Below, one piece after another: positions 62,603 to 64,000 of a stretch of 64,000 nt of DNA. Within the stretch, counting starts at the first letter, position 1. Each line of letters opens with the position of its first letter. A program made the translations under genes and the position numbers. Origin of the DNA: Armatimonadota bacterium (lineage in GTDB: Bacteria > Armatimonadota > Fimbriimonadia > Fimbriimonadales > ATM1); contig QEUM01000004.1 in the NCBI GenBank assembly GCA_003577165.1, positions 186,001 to 250,000 on the forward strand, in the 5' to 3' direction. The notes under the pieces were generated by a model. The model was not told where the DNA came from. It searched no databases and was given only the letters and a program-made list of their open reading frames with translations.

Positions 62603-62661
62603 GCGTGCCGCGAGTTACGCGATGCGCGCAACCCGGGACGGTTGTTGCCCCCTATCGCGGG

Positions 62662-62667
62662 TAACCT
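62662..62667 (+). promoter_or_regulatory. -10 box of the M29 aminopeptidase gene
   Basis: TAACCT ends 7 nt before GTG 62675, the leaderless spacing. It is a weak match to TANNNT. Confidence 0.4.
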
Positions 62668-62674
62668 GCGCACC

Positions 62675-63799
62675 GTGTTGGACCCACGCGTAACCAGACT
62701 CGCGCAACTGCTCACGGGGCACTCGACGAGACTCACCAAAGAAGACACCGTTCTCATTCATGCGTTCGACATCCCTGATGAGGCCGTCGCAGAGTTGGTT
62801 CGGGTCGCTCATGAGGCCGGCGCGAAAGTGGCCGTGCGCTTGGAGAATACGGCCGTACGACGACAGTTGCTCTTGGGGATGACGGAGGACAACGCGAAGA
62901 TAATCGCCGACGTCGAGTCCGCGGAGATGGACCGGATGACCGCGTACATCGCGATTCGGGGAGGGGGGAATTACGCAGAACTCTCCGACGTGCCGACCGA
63001 CACACAGCAGATGTGGCAGAGAGTGTATGCGGTTCCCGTCGTCTTCGAGCGGCGCGTTCCGAAGACGAAGTGGGTGGTGCTACGGTGGCCCTCACCTGGA
63101 ATGGCGCAGCAAGCCGGGATGAGCACCGCTGCATTCGAGAACTTCTACTTCGATGTCTGTACGATGGACTACGACAAGATGGCGAAGGCATGCGCCCCTC
63201 TGAAAGACCTCATGGACAAAACAGACGTCGTGCGATTAGTGGGGCCTGGTACCGACCTGACGTTTTCCATCAAGGACATTGGGTCGGTTCCGTGCGTCGG
63301 TCTCCGCAACATCCCGGACGGAGAGTGCTTCAGCTGTCCCGTGCGTGAATCGGCCGAGGGCGAAGTCACCTATAACACCGTCTCTCTGTACCACGGCACG
63401 GAATTCAACAACGTTCGCTACGTCGTGAAAGCCGGGAAGATCGTTGAAGCCACCGCAGGTGAGCACACGGCGAAGTTGAATGAAATCTTGGACACGGATG
63501 AGGGTGCAAGATACTTCGGTGAGTGGTCCCTTGGATTCAATCCCTACATCCTGCATCCAATGAAAGACACGCTTTTCGACGAGAAGATCGCGGGTTCATT
63601 TCATTTGACTCCAGGGAACGCCTACGAGGGTCCGGGGGGGAACGGCAACAAGTCGGCCGTTCACTGGGACAAAGTTGTCATTCAGCGTCCTGAGTATGGA
63701 GGGGGGGAGGTTTGGTTTGACGGAGTGCTTGTCCGCAAGGACGGCCTCTTCGTCCTGCCGGAACTGCAGGGCCTCAACCCGGACCAACTCAGTTCGTAG
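62675..63799 (+). CDS. M29-family aminopeptidase (AmpS type)
   Basis: The protein has about 374 residues. Family metal-ligand segments are visible: PDGECFSCPVRES (Glu), LDTDEGARYFGEWSLGFNP, DEKIAGSFHLTPG (His) and HWDKVVI (His, Asp). It is a cytoplasmic exopeptidase with a double-metal site. The start GTG 62675 (LDPRVTRLAQLL) matches the usual beginning of the family; an upstream TTG at 62642 would add residues without support. It lies 72 bp after the small gene and is convergent with the cupin gene. Confidence 0.9.
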   Translation: MLDPRVTRLAQLLTGHSTRLTKEDTVLIHAFDIPDEAVAELVRVAHEAGAKVAVRLENTAVRRQLLLGMTEDNAKIIADVESAEMDRMTAYIAIRGGGNYAELSDVPTDTQQMWQRVYAVPVVFERRVPKTKWVVLRWPSPGMAQQAGMSTAAFENFYFDVCTMDYDKMAKACAPLKDLMDKTDVVRLVGPGTDLTFSIKDIGSVPCVGLRNIPDGECFSCPVRESAEGEVTYNTVSLYHGTEFNNVRYVVKAGKIVEATAGEHTAKLNEILDTDEGARYFGEWSLGFNPYILHPMKDTLFDEKIAGSFHLTPGNAYEGPGGNGNKSAVHWDKVVIQRPEYGGGEVWFDGVLVRKDGLFVLPELQGLNPDQLSS

Positions 63800-63807
63800 G
63801 TCCCGGC

Positions 63808-64000
63808 TCATTCTCGACAGAGGCGTTCGACGACGTCTTTGCACTCGGGATGAGATGCCAGGAGTCGGTCCTTTGTCGCGAGTTCGAATTCAGAGAAGTC
63901 GAACCCTGGGGCGACGGTGCACGTGCAGAGCGCAAAGTTCTGACCGATGACTTCTGCGGCCTGCCACGTTCCCGCTAGAACGGTGAACTGGCCATGTTGG
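63808..64000 (-). CDS. Cupin superfamily protein, DUF985 (3' end only)
   Basis: The last 63 codons of a leftward gene that begins beyond the window. The visible sequence QHGQFTVLAGTWQAAEV, then TCTVAPGFDFSEFELATKD and HPECKDVVERL matches the C-terminal half of the DUF985/cupin_5 family. The stop TGA (63810-63808) is 8 bp from the end of the convergent M29 gene. The family's function is not established. Confidence 0.82.
   Translation of the reverse strand, partial: QHGQFTVLAGTWQAAEVIGQNFALCTCTVAPGFDFSEFELATKDRLLASHPECKDVVERLCRE

Noticed and set aside
12944-63707. Many G or C runs of 7-9 bases in coding regions (for example 12944-12951, 20711-20719, 24367-24374, 60914-60921, 63701-63707)
   Set aside because: For about 60% GC, chance predicts roughly 20 runs of 7 or more in 64 kb, about what I see. 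No run sits at an obviously phase-variable gene start, so I do not claim contingency loci.
1-64000. CRISPR arrays, insertion sequences, integrases, prophage, rRNA operons
   Set aside because: I saw no regularly spaced short repeats, no transposase or integrase motifs and no rRNA-like sequence; the only RNA gene I can support is tRNA-His.

Overview
The window is a gene-dense, high-GC bacterial chromosome segment with no phage, insertion sequence, CRISPR array or rRNA. The mix of genes points to a didermic, free-living heterotroph: an H-X9-DG prepilin, planctomycete-style c-type cytochrome domains, lipoproteins, secreted gluzincin proteases, a CdaA/YbbR protein and PilZ. My best guess is the Armatimonadota (Fimbriimonas-like), but this is inference from gene content, not a proven placement.

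Layout: 1-2.3 kb holds the end of a MacB/LolCDE-type ABC exporter and a GH4-like Rossmann protein. 2.3-5.6 kb is a leftward fatty-acid operon (fabD-fabG-acpP-fabF plus a membrane protein), divergent from mutS2-cdd. 8.4-15.3 kb carries rfbD, an acetyltransferase, trpA, an exported hydrolase, a PilZ protein and an SthA-type transhydrogenase. A tRNA-His gene is divergent from tilS, which is followed by ftsH, a TPR protein, a YfhO-type membrane protein and two tandem ClpS-like adaptors. 22.6-28.8 kb has an aldolase/dehydrogenase followed by trpE, a two-component system and trpG. 28.9-34.7 kb has a secreted protein, a strong terminator, clpB and three haem- or metal-binding exported proteins, one broken by an in-frame TGA. 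34.7-40 kb is a tandem pair of 842-residue secreted metalloproteases.

40-64 kb: a methyltransferase and a second exported hydrolase are divergent. A leftward cluster follows: a fused diadenylate cyclase-YbbR protein, an acetyltransferase and a frameshifted MFS-HEAT transporter. A rightward cluster holds der, a DUF4190-like protein, a J-domain/WD40 fusion, an HD protein and manB. Next come a prepilin that appears to start at CTG, an acetyltransferase, a hydrolase, a secreted 11-repeat protein, an S2P-CBS protease, gltX, purE-purK, a lipoprotein, a structured leader with a 62-codon gene, an M29 aminopeptidase and the end of a DUF985 cupin.

Throughout the window many genes have a TANNNT-like -10 box only 5-9 nt before the start codon and no Shine-Dalgarno, which suggests frequent leaderless transcription. 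I used this to settle several starts. Genes inside operons instead overlap as ATGA, GTGA or TTGA.
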